From contig CM059563.1 of assembly GCA_030386875.1 (NCBI GenBank), forward strand, positions 50,533,602 to 50,597,601: 64,000 bases of DNA. The letters are read 5' to 3'. The notes below the pieces were generated by a model that did no database searches, was not told the DNA's origin, and worked only from the letters and a program-made list of their open reading frames with translations. Every line of letters starts with the position of its first letter. The stretch's first letter is position 1. This DNA is from Morinoia aosen (taxonomy: Eukaryota; Arthropoda; Malacostraca; Amphipoda; Talitridae). Positions 24,052-35,495 of the stretch are shown one piece after another. Both the position numbers and the translations under genes were made by a program.

Positions 24052-25309
24052 CAACGGCGGCTTCTGTGTCGCTACTTCTCTACCTCAACGGCGGCTTCTG
24101 TGTCTCGACTTCTCTACTTCAACGGCGGCTTCTGTGTCGCCACTCTGCTACTTCAACGGCGGCTTCTGTGTCGCTACTTCGCTACTTCAACGGCGGCTTC
24201 TGTGTTGCTACTTCACTACTTCAACGGCGGCTTCTGTGTCGCTACTTCTCTACCTCAACGGCGGCTTCTGTGTCGCTACTTCTCTACCTCAACGGCGGCT
24301 TCTGTGTCGCTTCTTCACTACTTCAACGGTGGCTTCTGTGTCGCTACTTCACTAATTCAACAGCGGCTTCTGTGTCGCTACTTCTCTACTTTAACGGCGG
24401 CTTCTGTGTCGCTACTTCTCTACTTCAACGGTGGCTTCTGTGTCGCTACTTCTCTACTTCAACAGCGGCTTCTTTGTCGCCACTCTGCTACTTCAACGGC
24501 GGCTTCTGTGTCGCCACTCTGCTTCTTCAACGGCGGCTTCTGTGTCGCCACTCTGCTTCTTCAACGGCGGCTTCTGTGTCGCCACTCTGCTACATCAACG
24601 GCGGCTTCTGTGTCGCCACTCTGCTACATCAACGGCGGCTTCTGTGTCGCCACTCTGCTACATCAACGGCGGCTTCTGTGTCGCCACTCTGCTACTTCAA
24701 CGGCGGCTTCTGTGTCGCTACTTCTCTACTTCAACTTCGGCTTCTGTGTCGCCACTGTGCTACTTCAGCGGCTGCTTCTGTGTCGCTTCTTCACCACTTC
24801 CACGGCGGCTTCTGTGTTGCTACTTCTCTACTTCAAGGCCGGCTTCTGTGTCGCCACTCAGCTACTTCAACAGCGGCTTCTGTGTAGCTACTTCGCTACT
24901 TCAACGGCGGCTTCTGTGTCTCGACTTCTCTACTTCAACGGCGGCTTCTGTGTCGCCACTCTGCTACTTCAACCGCGGCTTCTGTGTCGCTACTTCACTA
25001 CTTCAACGGCGGCTTCTGTGTCGCTACTTCGCTTTCTCAACGGCGGCATCTGTGTCGCTACTTCGCTTCTTCAACAGCGGCTTCTGTGTCGCTACTTCGC
25101 TTCTTCAACAGCGGCTTCTGTGTCGCTACTTCGCTTCTTCAACGGCGGCTTCTGTGTCGCTACTTCGCTTTTTCAACGGCGGCTTCTGTGTCGCTACTTC
25201 GCTTTTTCAACGGCGGCTTCTGTGTCGCTACTTCGCTTTTTCAACGGCGGCTTCTGTGTCGCTACTTCGCTTTTTCAACGGCGGCTTCTGTGTCGCTACT
25301 TCGCTTTTT
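24052..25309 (+). repeat. 1,258-bp tandem duplication, left copy
   Basis: The TACCTC unit at 24081, the GTCTCGAC unit, the AACAGCGGCTTCTTTGTC unit and a short run of CGCTTTTTC units all recur exactly 1,258 bp later, which is 37 x 34. This left copy ends after five CGCTTTTTC units (25166, 25200, 25234, 25268, 25302), where the array returns to the TCTCTACCTC unit that starts the block. The related stretch of block D copy 1 (12.1-13.6 kb) has only one such segment. Confidence 0.9.
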
Positions 25310-26567
25310 CAACGGCGGCTTCTGTGTCGCTACTTCTCTACCTCAACGGCGGCTTCTGTGTCTCGACTTCTCTACTTCAACGGCGGCTTCTGTGTCGCCA
25401 CTCTGCTACTTCAACGGCGGCTTCTGTGTCGCTACTTCGCTACTTCAACGGCGGCTTCTGTGTTGCTACTTCACTACTTCAACGGCGGCTTCTGTGTCGC
25501 TACTTCTCTACCTCAACGGCGGCTTCTGTGTCGCTACTTCTCTACCTCAACGGCGGCTTCTGTGTCGCTTCTTCACTACTTCAACGGTGGCTTCTGTGTC
25601 GCTACTTCACTAATTCAACAGCGGCTTCTGTGTCGCTACTTCTCTACTTTAACGGCGGCTTCTGTGTCGCTACTTCTCTACTTCAACGGTGGCTTCTGTG
25701 TCGCTACTTCTCTACTTCAACAGCGGCTTCTTTGTCGCCACTCTGCTACTTCAACGGCGGCTTCTGTGTCGCCACTCTGCTTCTTCAACGGCGGCTTCTG
25801 TGTCGCCACTCTGCTTCTTCAACGGCGGCTTCTGTGTCGCCACTCTGCTACATCAACGGCGGCTTCTGTGTCGCCACTCTGCTACATCAACGGCGGCTTC
25901 TGTGTCGCCACTCTGCTACATCAACGGCGGCTTCTGTGTCGCCACTCTGCTACTTCAACGGCGGCTTCTGTGTCGCTACTTCTCTACTTCAACTTCGGCT
26001 TCTGTGTCGCCACTGTGCTACTTCAGCGGCTGCTTCTGTGTCGCTTCTTCACCACTTCCACGGCGGCTTCTGTGTTGCTACTTCTCTACTTCAAGGCCGG
26101 CTTCTGTGTCGCCACTCAGCTACTTCAACAGCGGCTTCTGTGTAGCTACTTCGCTACTTCAACGGCGGCTTCTGTGTCTCGACTTCTCTACTTCAACGGC
26201 GGCTTCTGTGTCGCCACTCTGCTACTTCAACCGCGGCTTCTGTGTCGCTACTTCACTACTTCAACGGCGGCTTCTGTGTCGCTACTTCGCTTTCTCAACG
26301 GCGGCATCTGTGTCGCTACTTCGCTTCTTCAACAGCGGCTTCTGTGTCGCTACTTCGCTTCTTCAACAGCGGCTTCTGTGTCGCTACTTCGCTTCTTCAA
26401 CGGCGGCTTCTGTGTCGCTACTTCGCTTTTTCAACGGCGGCTTCTGTGTCGCTACTTCGCTTTTTCAACGGCGGCTTCTGTGTCGCTACTTCGCTTTTTC
26501 AACGGCGGCTTCTGTGTCGCTACTTCGCTTTTTCAACGGCGGCTTCTGTGTCGCTACTTCGCTTTTT
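25310..26567 (+). repeat. 1,258-bp tandem duplication, right copy
   Basis: Second of two adjacent copies. It ends in six CGCTTTTTC units (26424 to 26594) before the array continues as block D. Copy 1 of block D has eleven such units at the matching place, and the offset falls by 170 bp (five units) across this point. The join therefore formed inside the homogeneous run. Confidence 0.9.
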
Positions 26568-29033
26568 CAACGGCGGCTTCTGTGTCGCTACTTCGCTTTT
26601 TCAACGGCGGCTTCTGTGTCGCTACTTCGCTTCTTCAACGGCGGCTTCTCAACGGCGGCTTCTGTGTCGCCACTCTGCTAATTCAACGGCGGCTTCTGTG
26701 TCGCTAATTCAACGGCGGCTTCTGTGTCGCCACTCTGCAACTTCAACGGCGTTTTCTGTGTCGCTACCTCACTACTTCATCGGCGGCTTCTGTGTCGCTA
26801 CTTCTCTACTTCAACGGCGGCTTCTGTGTCGCTACTTCGCTTTTTCAACGGCGGCTTCTGTGTCGCTACTTCGCTTCTTCAACGGCGGCTTCTGTGTCGC
26901 TACTTCGCTTCTTCAACGACGGCTTCTGTGTCGCCACTCTGCTACCTCAACGGCGGCTTCTGTGTCGCTACTTCGCAACTTCAACGGTGGCTTCTGCGTC
27001 GCTACTTCGCTTCTTCAACGGGGGCTTCTGTGTCGCCACTGTGCTACTTCGACGGCGGCTTCTGTGTCGCTTCTTCACTTCTTCAACGGCGGCTTCTGTG
27101 TTGCTACTTCTCTACTTCAACGGCGGCTTCTGTGTCGCCACTCTGCTACTTCAACGGCGGCATCGGTGTCGCTACTTCGCTTTTTCAACGGCGGCTTCTG
27201 TGTCGCTACTTCGCTTTTTCAACGGCGGCTTCTGTGTCGCTACTTCGCTTTTTCAACGGCGGCTTCTGTGTCGCTACTTCGCTTTTTCAACGGCGGCTTC
27301 TGTGTCGCTACTTCGCTTTTTCAACGGCGGCTTCTGTGTCGCTACTCCGCTTCTTCAACGGCGCCTTCTGAGTCGCCACTCTGCTACTTCAACGGCGGCT
27401 TCTGTGTCGCCACTTCACAACTTGAACGGCGGCTTCTGTGTCGCTAGTTCTCTACTTCAACGGCGGCTTCTGTGTCGCTAATTCTCTACTTCAACGGCGG
27501 CTTCTGTGTCGCTAATTCTCTACTTCAACGGCTGCTTCTGTGTCGCTTCTTCACTACTTCAACAGCGGCTCTGTGTTGCTACATCTCTACTTCAACGGCG
27601 TCTTCTGTGTCGCCACTCTGCTACTGCAACGGCGGCTTCTGTGTCGCTACTTCGCTAACTCAGCGGCGGCTTCTGTGTCGCTACTTCGCTAACTGAGCGG
27701 CGGCTTCTGTGTCACTACTTCAACCGCGGCTTCTGTGTCGCCACTCGGCTACTTCAACGGCGGCTTCTGTGTCGCTACTTCAACGGCGCCTTCTGTGTCG
27801 CTACTTCGCTACTTCAACGGCGGCTTCTGTGTCGCTACTTCGCTACTTCAACGGCGGCTTCTGTGTCGCTACTTCGCTACTTCAACGGCGGCTTCTGTGT
27901 CGCTACTTCGCTACTTCAACGGCGGCTTCTATGTCGCTACTTCGCTTCTTCAACGGCGGCTTCTGTGTCGCTACTTCGCTTCTTCAACGGCGGCTTCTGT
28001 GTCGCTACTTCGCTTCTTCAACGGCGGCTTCTGTGTCGCTACTTCGCTTCTTCAACGGCGGCTTCTGTGTTCCTACTTCTCTACTTTACCGGCGGCTTCT
28101 GTGTCGCTACTTCTCTACTTTACCGGCGGCTTCTGTGTCGCTACTTCTCTACTTTACCGGCGGCTTCTGTGTCGCTACTTCTCTACTTCAACAGCGGCTT
28201 CTGTGTCGCTACTTCTCTACTTCAACGGCGGCTTCTGTGTCGCTACTTCTCTACTTCAACGGCGGCTTCTGTGTCGCCACTCTGCTACTTCAACGGCGGC
28301 TTCTGTGTCGCTACTCCAACGGCGGCTTCTGTGTCCCTACTTCTCTACTTCAACGGCGGCTTCTGAGTCGCCACTCTGCTACTTTAACGGCGGTTTCTGT
28401 GTCGCTACTTCAACGGCGGCTTCTGTGTCGCTACTTCAACGGCGGCTTCTGTGTCGCTACTTCGCTTCTTCAACGGCGGCTTCTGTGTCGCTACTCTGCT
28501 TCTTCAACGGCGGCTTCTGTGTCGCTACTTCGCTTCTTCAACTGCGCCTTGTGAGTCGCCACTCTGCTACTTAAACGGCGGCTTCTGTGTCGCTATTTCA
28601 CTACTTCAACGGCGGCTTCTGTGTCGCTATTTCACTACTTCAACGGCGGCTTCTGTGTCGCTACTTCTCTACTTCAACGGCGATTTCTGTGTCGCTACTT
28701 CTCTACTTCAACGGCGGCTTCTGTGTCGCCACTGTGCTACTTCAACGGCTGCTTCTGTGTCGCCACTCAGCTACTTCAACGGCGGCTTCTGTGTCGCCAC
28801 TCTGCTACTTCAACGGCGGCTTCTGTGTCGCCACTCTGCTACTTCAACGGCGGCTTCTGTGTCGCCACTCTGCTACTTCAACGGCGGCTTCTGTGTCGCC
28901 ACTCTGCTACTTCAACGGCGGCTTCTGTGTCGCCACTCTGCTACTTCAACGGCGGCTTCTGTGTCGCTACTCTGCTACTTCAACGGCGGCTTCTGTGTCG
29001 CTACTTCACTACTTCAACGGCGGCTTCTGTGTC

Positions 29034-29421
29034 GCCTCTTCCACTGCGGCTTCTGTGTTACTACTTCTCTACTTTAACGGCGGCCTCTGTGTCGCTACTT
29101 CTCTACTTCAACGGCGGCTTCTGTGTCGCTAATTCTCTACTTCAACGGCGGCTTCCGTGTCGCTACTGCTCTACTTCAACGGCAGCTTCTGTGTCGCTAC
29201 TGCTCTACTTCAACGGCGGCTTCTGTGTCGCCACTCTGCTGCTACTTCAACGGCGGCTACTCCGTCGCTACTTCGCTTCTTCAACGGAGGCTTCTGTGTC
29301 GCTACTTCGCTTCTTTAGCGGCGGCTTCTGTGTCGCTACTTCGCTTCTTTAGCGGCGGATTCTGTGTCGCTACTTCGCTTCTTTAACGGCGGCTTCATTG
29401 TCGCTACCTCGCTACTTAAAC
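29034..29421 (+). repeat. Module Y, copy 5 (388 bp)
   Basis: 13,026 bp after copy 3, with the same CCG form, AACGGAGGC and TTCATTGTCGC. The one difference I found is C to A at 29359. Confidence 0.88.
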
Positions 29422-32256
29422 GGCGGCTTCTGTGTCGCCACTCAGCTACTTCAACGGTGGCTTCTGTGTCATTACTTCACTACTTCAACGGCGGCTTCTG
29501 TGTCGCTACTTCTCTACTTCAACGGCGGCTTCTGTGTCGCTACTTCTCTACTCCAACGGCGGCTTCTGTGTCGCTACTTCTCTACTTCAACGGCGGCTTC
29601 TGTGTCGCTACTTCTCTACTTCAACGGCGGCTTCTGTGTCGCTACCTCGCTACCTAAACGGCGGCTTCTGTGACGCCACTGTGCTACTTCAACGGCGGCT
29701 TCTGTGTCGCAACTTCAACGGCGGCTTCTGTGTTGCTAATTCTCTACTGCAAGGGCTGCTTCTGTGTCGCTTCTTCACTACTTCAACGGCGGCTCTGTGT
29801 TGCTACTTCTCTACTTCAACGGCGTCTTCTGTGTCGCCACTCTGCTACTTCAACGGCGGCTTCTGTGTCGCCACTCGGCTACTTCAACGGCGGCTTCTGT
29901 GTCGCTACTTCGCTACTTCAACGGCGGCTTCTGTGTCGCTACTTCGCTACTCCAACGGCGGCTTCTGTGTCGCTACTTCGCTACTCCAACGGCGGCTTCT
30001 GTGTCGCTACTTCGCTTCTTCAACGGCGGCTTCTGTGTCGCTTCTTCACTACTTCAACGGCGGCTTCTGTGTTGCTACTTCTCTACTTCAAGGCCGGCTT
30101 CTGTGTCGCCACTCAGCTACTTCAACAGCGGCTTCTGTGTAGCTAATTCGCTACTTCAACGGCGGCTTCTGTGTTTCGACTTCTCTACTTCAACGGCAGC
30201 TTCTGTGTCGCCACTCTTCTACTTCAACGGCGGCTTCTGTGTCGCCACTGTGCTACTTCAACGGTGGCTTCTGTGTCGCCACTGTGCTACTTCAACGGCG
30301 GCTTCTGTGTCGCCACTCAGCTACTTCAACGGCGGCTTCTGTGTCGCCACTCTGCTACTTCAACGGCGGCTTCTGTGTCGCCACTCAGCTACTTCAACGG
30401 CGGCTTCTGTGTCGCCACTCAGCTACTTCAACGGCGGCTTCTGTGTCGCCACTCAGCTACTTCAACGGCGGCTTCTGTGTCGCCACTCAGCTACTTCAAC
30501 GGCGGCTTCTGTGTCGCCACTCAGCTACTTCAACGGCGGCGTCTGTGTCGCTACTTCGCTTCTTTAACGGTGGCTTCTGTGTCGCCACTCAGATACTTGA
30601 ACGGCGGCTTCTTTGTCGCCACTCAGCTACTTCAACGGCGGCTTCTGTGTCACTACTTCACTACTTCAACGGCGGCTTCTGTGTCGCTACTTCTCTACTT
30701 CAATGGCGGCTTTTGTGTCGCCACTGTGCTACTTCAACGGCGGCTTCTGTGTTGCTACTTCTCTACTTTAACGGCGGCTTCTGTGTCGCCACTCTGCTAA
30801 TTCAACGGCGGCTTCTGTGTCGCTAATTCAACGGCGGCTTCTGTGTCGCTACTTCGTTACTTCAACGGCGGCATCTGTGTCGCTACTTCGCTTCTTAAAC
30901 GGCGGCTTCTGTGTCGCTACTTCGCTTCTTCAACGGCGGCTTCTCTGTCGCTACTTCGCTTTTTCAACGGCGGCTTCTGTGTCGCTACCTCGCTTTTTCA
31001 ACTGCGGCTTCTGTGTCGCCACTCAGCTACTTCAACGGCGGCTTCTGTGTCGCCACTCAGCTACTTCAACGGCGGCTTCTGTGTCGCCACTCAGCTACTT
31101 CAACGGCGGCTTCTGTGTCGCCACTCAGCTACTTCAACGGCGGCTTCTGTGTCGCCACTCAGCTACTTCAACGGCGGCTTCTGTGTCGCCACTCAGCTAC
31201 TTCAACGGCGGCTTCTGTGTCGCTACTTCGCTTCTTTAACGGCGGCTTCTGTGTCGCCACTCAGATACTTGAACGGCGGCTTCTGTGTCGCCACTCAGCT
31301 ACTTCAACGGCGGCTTCTGTGTCGCTACTTCGCTTCTTTAACGGCGGCTTCTGTGTCGCCACTCAGATACTTGAACGGCGGCTTCTGTGTCGCCACTCAG
31401 CTACTTCAACGGCGGCTTCTGTGTCGCTACTTCTCTACTTCAACGGCGGCTTTTGTGTCGCCACTGTGCTACTTCAACGGCGGCTTCTGTGTCGCTAATT
31501 CAACGGCGGCTTCTGTGTCGCTACTTCGCTTCTTCAACGGCGGCTTCTGTGTCGTTACTTCGCTTTTTCAACGGCGGCTTCTGTGTCGCTACCTCGCTTT
31601 TTCAACGGCGGCTTCTGTGTCGCTACTTCACTACTTCAACGGCGGCTTCTGTGTCGCTACTTCTCTACTTCAACGACGGCTTCTGTGTCGCCACTGTGCC
31701 ACTTCAACGGCTGCTTCTGGGTCGCTTCTTCACTACTTCAACGGCGGCTTCTGTGTTGCTACTCTACTTCAAGGGCGGCTTCTGTGTCGTCACTCTGCTA
31801 CTTCAACGGCGGCTTCTGTGTCGCTACTTCGCTTCTTCAACGGCGGCTTCTGTGTCGCTACTTCGCTTCTTCAACGGCAGCTTCTGTGTCGCTTCATCAC
31901 TACTTCAACAGCGGCTCTGTGTTGCTACATCTCTACTTCAACGGTATCTTCTGTGTCGCCACTCTGCTACTGCAACGGCGGCTTCTGTGTCGCCACTCTG
32001 CTACTGCAACGGCGGCTTCTGTGTCGCTACTTCGCTAACTCAGCGGCGGCTTCTGTGTCGCTACTTCAACCGCGGCTTCTGTGTCGCCACTCGGCTACTT
32101 CAACGGCGGCTTCTGTGTCGCTACTTCGCTACTTCAACGGCGGCTTCTGTGTCGCTACTTCGCTACTTCAACGGCGGCTTCTGTGTCGCTACTTCGCTAC
32201 TTCAACGGCGGCTTCTGTGTCGCTACTTCGCTACTTCAACGACGGCTTCTGTGTCG

Positions 32257-32583
32257 CTACTTCGCTTCTTCAACGGCGGCTTCTGTGTCGCTACTTCGCT
32301 TCTTCAACGGCGGCTTCTGTGTCGCTACTTCGCTTCTTCAACGGCGGCTTCTGTGTCGCTACTTCGCTTCTTCAACGGCGGCTTCTGTGTCGCTACTTCG
32401 CTTCTTCAACGGCGGCTTCTGTGTCGCTACTTCGCTTCTTCAACGGCGGCTTCTGTGTCGCTACTTCGCTTCTTCAACGGCGGCTTCTGTGTCGCTACTT
32501 CGCTTCTTCAACGGCGGCTTCTGTGTCGCTACTTCGCTTCTTCAACGGCGGCTTCTGTGTCGCTACTTCGCTTCTTCAACGGC
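32257..32583 (+). repeat. Homogeneous run of 10 CGCTTCTTC units at a block join
   Basis: Ten units from 32263 to 32569. The left part belongs to block D copy 2 (nine units at 19237-19509 in copy 1) and the right end leads into a copy of 4.07 kb, so a crossover between two such runs is the simplest origin. Confidence 0.88.
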
Positions 32584-35495
32584 GCCTTCTGAGTCGCCAC
32601 TCTGCTACTTCAACGGCGGCTTCTGTGTCGCTACTTCGCTACTTCAACGGCGGCTTCTGTGTCGCTACTTCACTACTTCAACGGCGGCTTCTGTGTCGCT
32701 ACTTCTCTACTTCAACGGCGGCTTCTGTGTCGCTACTTCTCTACCTCAACGGCGGCTTCTGTGTCGCTTCTTCACTACTTCAACGGCGGCTTCTGTGTCG
32801 CTTCTTCACTACTTCAAGGGTGGCTTCTGTGTCGCTACTTCACTACTTCAACGGCGGCTTCTGTGTCGCTACTTCACTACTTCAACGGCGGCTTCTGTGT
32901 CGCTACTTCACTACTTCAACGGCGGCTTCTGTGTCGCTACTTCTCTACTTCAAGGCCGGCTTGTGTCGCCACTCAGCTACTTCAACAGCGGCTTCTGTGT
33001 AGCTACTTCGCTACTTCAACGGCGGCTTCTGTGTCTCGACTTCTCTACTTCAACGGCGGCTTCTGTGTCGCTACTTCACTACTTCAACGGCGGCTTCTGT
33101 GTCGCTACTTCTCTACCTCAACGGCGGCTTCTGTGTCGCTTCTTCACTACTTCAACGGTGGCTTCTGTGTCGCTACTTCACTACTTCAACGGCGGCTTCT
33201 GTGTCGCTACTTCTCTACTTCAACGGCGGCTTCTGTGTCGCTACTTCTCTACTTCAACGGCGGCTTCTGTGTCGCTACTTCTCTGCTTCAACGGCGGCTT
33301 CTGTGTCGCTACTTCTCTACTTCAACGGCGGCTTCTGTGTCGCTACTTCTCTACTTCAACGGCGGCTTCTGTGTCGCTACTTCTCTACTTCAACGGCGGC
33401 TTCTGTGTCGCTACTTCTCTACTTCAACGGCGGCTTCTGTGTCGCTACTTCTCTACTTCAACAGCGGCTTCTGTGTCGCCACTCTGCTACTTCAACGGCG
33501 GCTTCTGTGTCGCCACTCTGCTTCTTCAACGGCGGCTTCTGTGTCGCCACTCTGCTACATCAACGGCGGCTTCTGTGTCGCCACTCAGCTACTTCAACGG
33601 CGGCTTCTGTGTCGATACTTCAACGGCGGCTTCTGTGTTGCTACTTCTCTACTCCAACGGCGGCTTCTGTGTCGCCACTGTGCTACTTCAGCGGCTGCTT
33701 CTGGGTCGCTTCTTCACTACTTCAACAGCGGCTTCTGGGTCGCTTCTTCACTACTTCAACAGCGGCTTCTGGGTCGCTTCTTCACTACTTCAACAGCGAC
33801 TTCTGTGTCGCTTCTTCACTACTTCAACGGCCGCTTCTGTGTCGCTACTTCTCTACTTCAACGGCGGCTTCTGTGTCGCCACTGCTACTTCAACGGCGGC
33901 TTCTGTGTCACCACTGCTACTTCAACGGCGGCTTCTGTGTCGCTAATTCAACGGCGGCTTCTGTGTCGCTACTTCGCTACTTCAACGGCGGCATCTGTGT
34001 CGCTACTTCGCTTCTTCAACGGCGGCTTCTGTGTCGCTACTTCGCTTTTTCAACGGCGGCTTCTGTGTCGCTACCTCGCTTTTTCAACGGCGGCTTCTGT
34101 GTCGCTACTTCACTACTTCAACGGCGGCTTCTGTGTCGCTACTTCTCTACTTCAACGACGGCTTCTGTGTCGCCACTGTGCCACTTCAACGGCTGCTTCT
34201 GGGTCGCTCCTTCACTACTTCAACGGCGGCTTCTGTGTTGCTACTCCTCTACTTCAAGGGCGGCTTCTGTGTCGTCACTCTGCTACTTCAACGGCGGCTT
34301 CTGTGTCGCTACTTCGCTTCTTCAACGGCGGCTTCTGTGTCGCTACTTCGCTTCTTCAACGGCGGCTTCTGTGTCGCTACTTCTCTACTTCAACGGCGGC
34401 TTCTGTGTCGCTAATTCTCTACTTCAACGGCGGCTTCTGTGTCGCTACTGCTCTACTTCAACGGCGGCTTCTGTGTCGCTACTGTTCTACTTCAACGGCG
34501 GCTTCTGTGTTGCTACTTCTCTACTTCAACGGCGGCTTCTGTGTTGCTAATTCTCTACTTCAACGGCTGCTTCTGTGTCGCTTCTTCAATACTTCAACGG
34601 CGGCTCTGTATTGCTACTTCTCTACTTCAACGGCGTCTTCTGTGTCGCCACTCTGCTACTTCAACGGCGGCTTCTGTGTCGCTACTTCGCTAACTCAGCG
34701 GCGGCTTCTGTGTCGCTACTTCAACGGCGGCTTCTGTGTCGCCACTCGGCTACTTCAACGGCGGCTTCTGTGTCGCTACTTTGCTACTCCAACGGCGGCT
34801 TCTGTGTCGCTACTTCGCTACTCCAACGGCGGCTTCTTCAACGGCGGCTTCTGTGTCGCTACTTCGCTTCTTCAACGGCGGCTTCTGTGTCGCTACTTCG
34901 CTTCTTCAACGGCGGCTTCTGAGTCGCCACTCTGCTACTTCAACGGCGGCTTCTGTGTCGCTACTTTTCTACTTCAACGGCGGCTTCTGTGTCGCCACTG
35001 TGCTACTTCAACGGCTGTTTCTGTGTCGCTTCTTCACCACTTCAACGGCGGCTTCTGTGTCGCCACTCAGCTACTTCAACAGCGGCTTCTGTGTAGCTAC
35101 TTCGCTACTTCAACGGCGGCTTCTGTGTCTCGACTTCTCTACTTCAACGGCGGCTTCTGTGTCGCCACTCTGCTACTTCAACGGCGGCTTCTGTGTCGCT
35201 ACTTCACTACTTCAACGGCGGCTTCTGTGTCGCTTCTTCACTACTTCAACGGCGGCTTCTGTGTCGCTTCTTCACTACTTCAACGGCGGCTTATGTGTCG
35301 CTACTCTTACCTCAAGGCCGGCTTCTGTGTCGCCACTCAGCTACTTCAACAGCGGCTTCTGTGTTGCTACTTCTCTACTTCAAGGCCGGCTTCTGTGTAG
35401 CTACTTCGCTACTTCAACGGCGGCTTCTGTGTCTCGACTTCTCTACTTCAACGGCGGCTTCTGTGTCGCCACTCTGCTACTTCAACGGCGGCTTC
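32584..35495 (+). repeat. ~2.9-kb copy of 4.07-7.05 kb
   Basis: Variant order matches 4.07-7.05 kb at offsets of 28,514 to 28,548, 28,480 and finally 28,446. The left join is at the CTGAGTCGCC unit (4075 and 32589), directly after a run of ten CGCTTCTTC units that belongs to block D copy 2. The four units with CTTCTGGGTCGC around 5.18-5.30 kb are represented by three near 33.69-33.78 kb. The segment contains module X copy 4. Confidence 0.82.
34439..35040 (+). repeat. Module X, copy 4 (602 bp)
   Basis: Full-length like copy 1 and with the same CTCTGTATTGC subtype. It has AACGGCGGCTTCTGAGTC where copies 1 to 3 have TACGGCGGC. A private TTTGCTACTCC unit lies near 34,780. Confidence 0.87.

Larger units (their letters stand above)
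21070..32560 (+). repeat. ~11.5-kb block D, copy 2
   Basis: Near-identical copy of 9.13-19.53 kb with one inserted 1,258-bp tandem duplication (24.05-26.57 kb). In the 5.9-kb part compared most closely (13.6-19.53 against 26.63-32.56 kb) I found four base differences: 15470 T against 28496 C, 16333 C against 29359 A, 17149 C against 30175 T, and 18529 C against 31555 T. Upstream of 21070 the array matches the left end of the window instead, so 21070 is a recombination join. The right end falls in a run of ten CGCTTCTTC units where copy 1 has nine. Confidence 0.87.
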
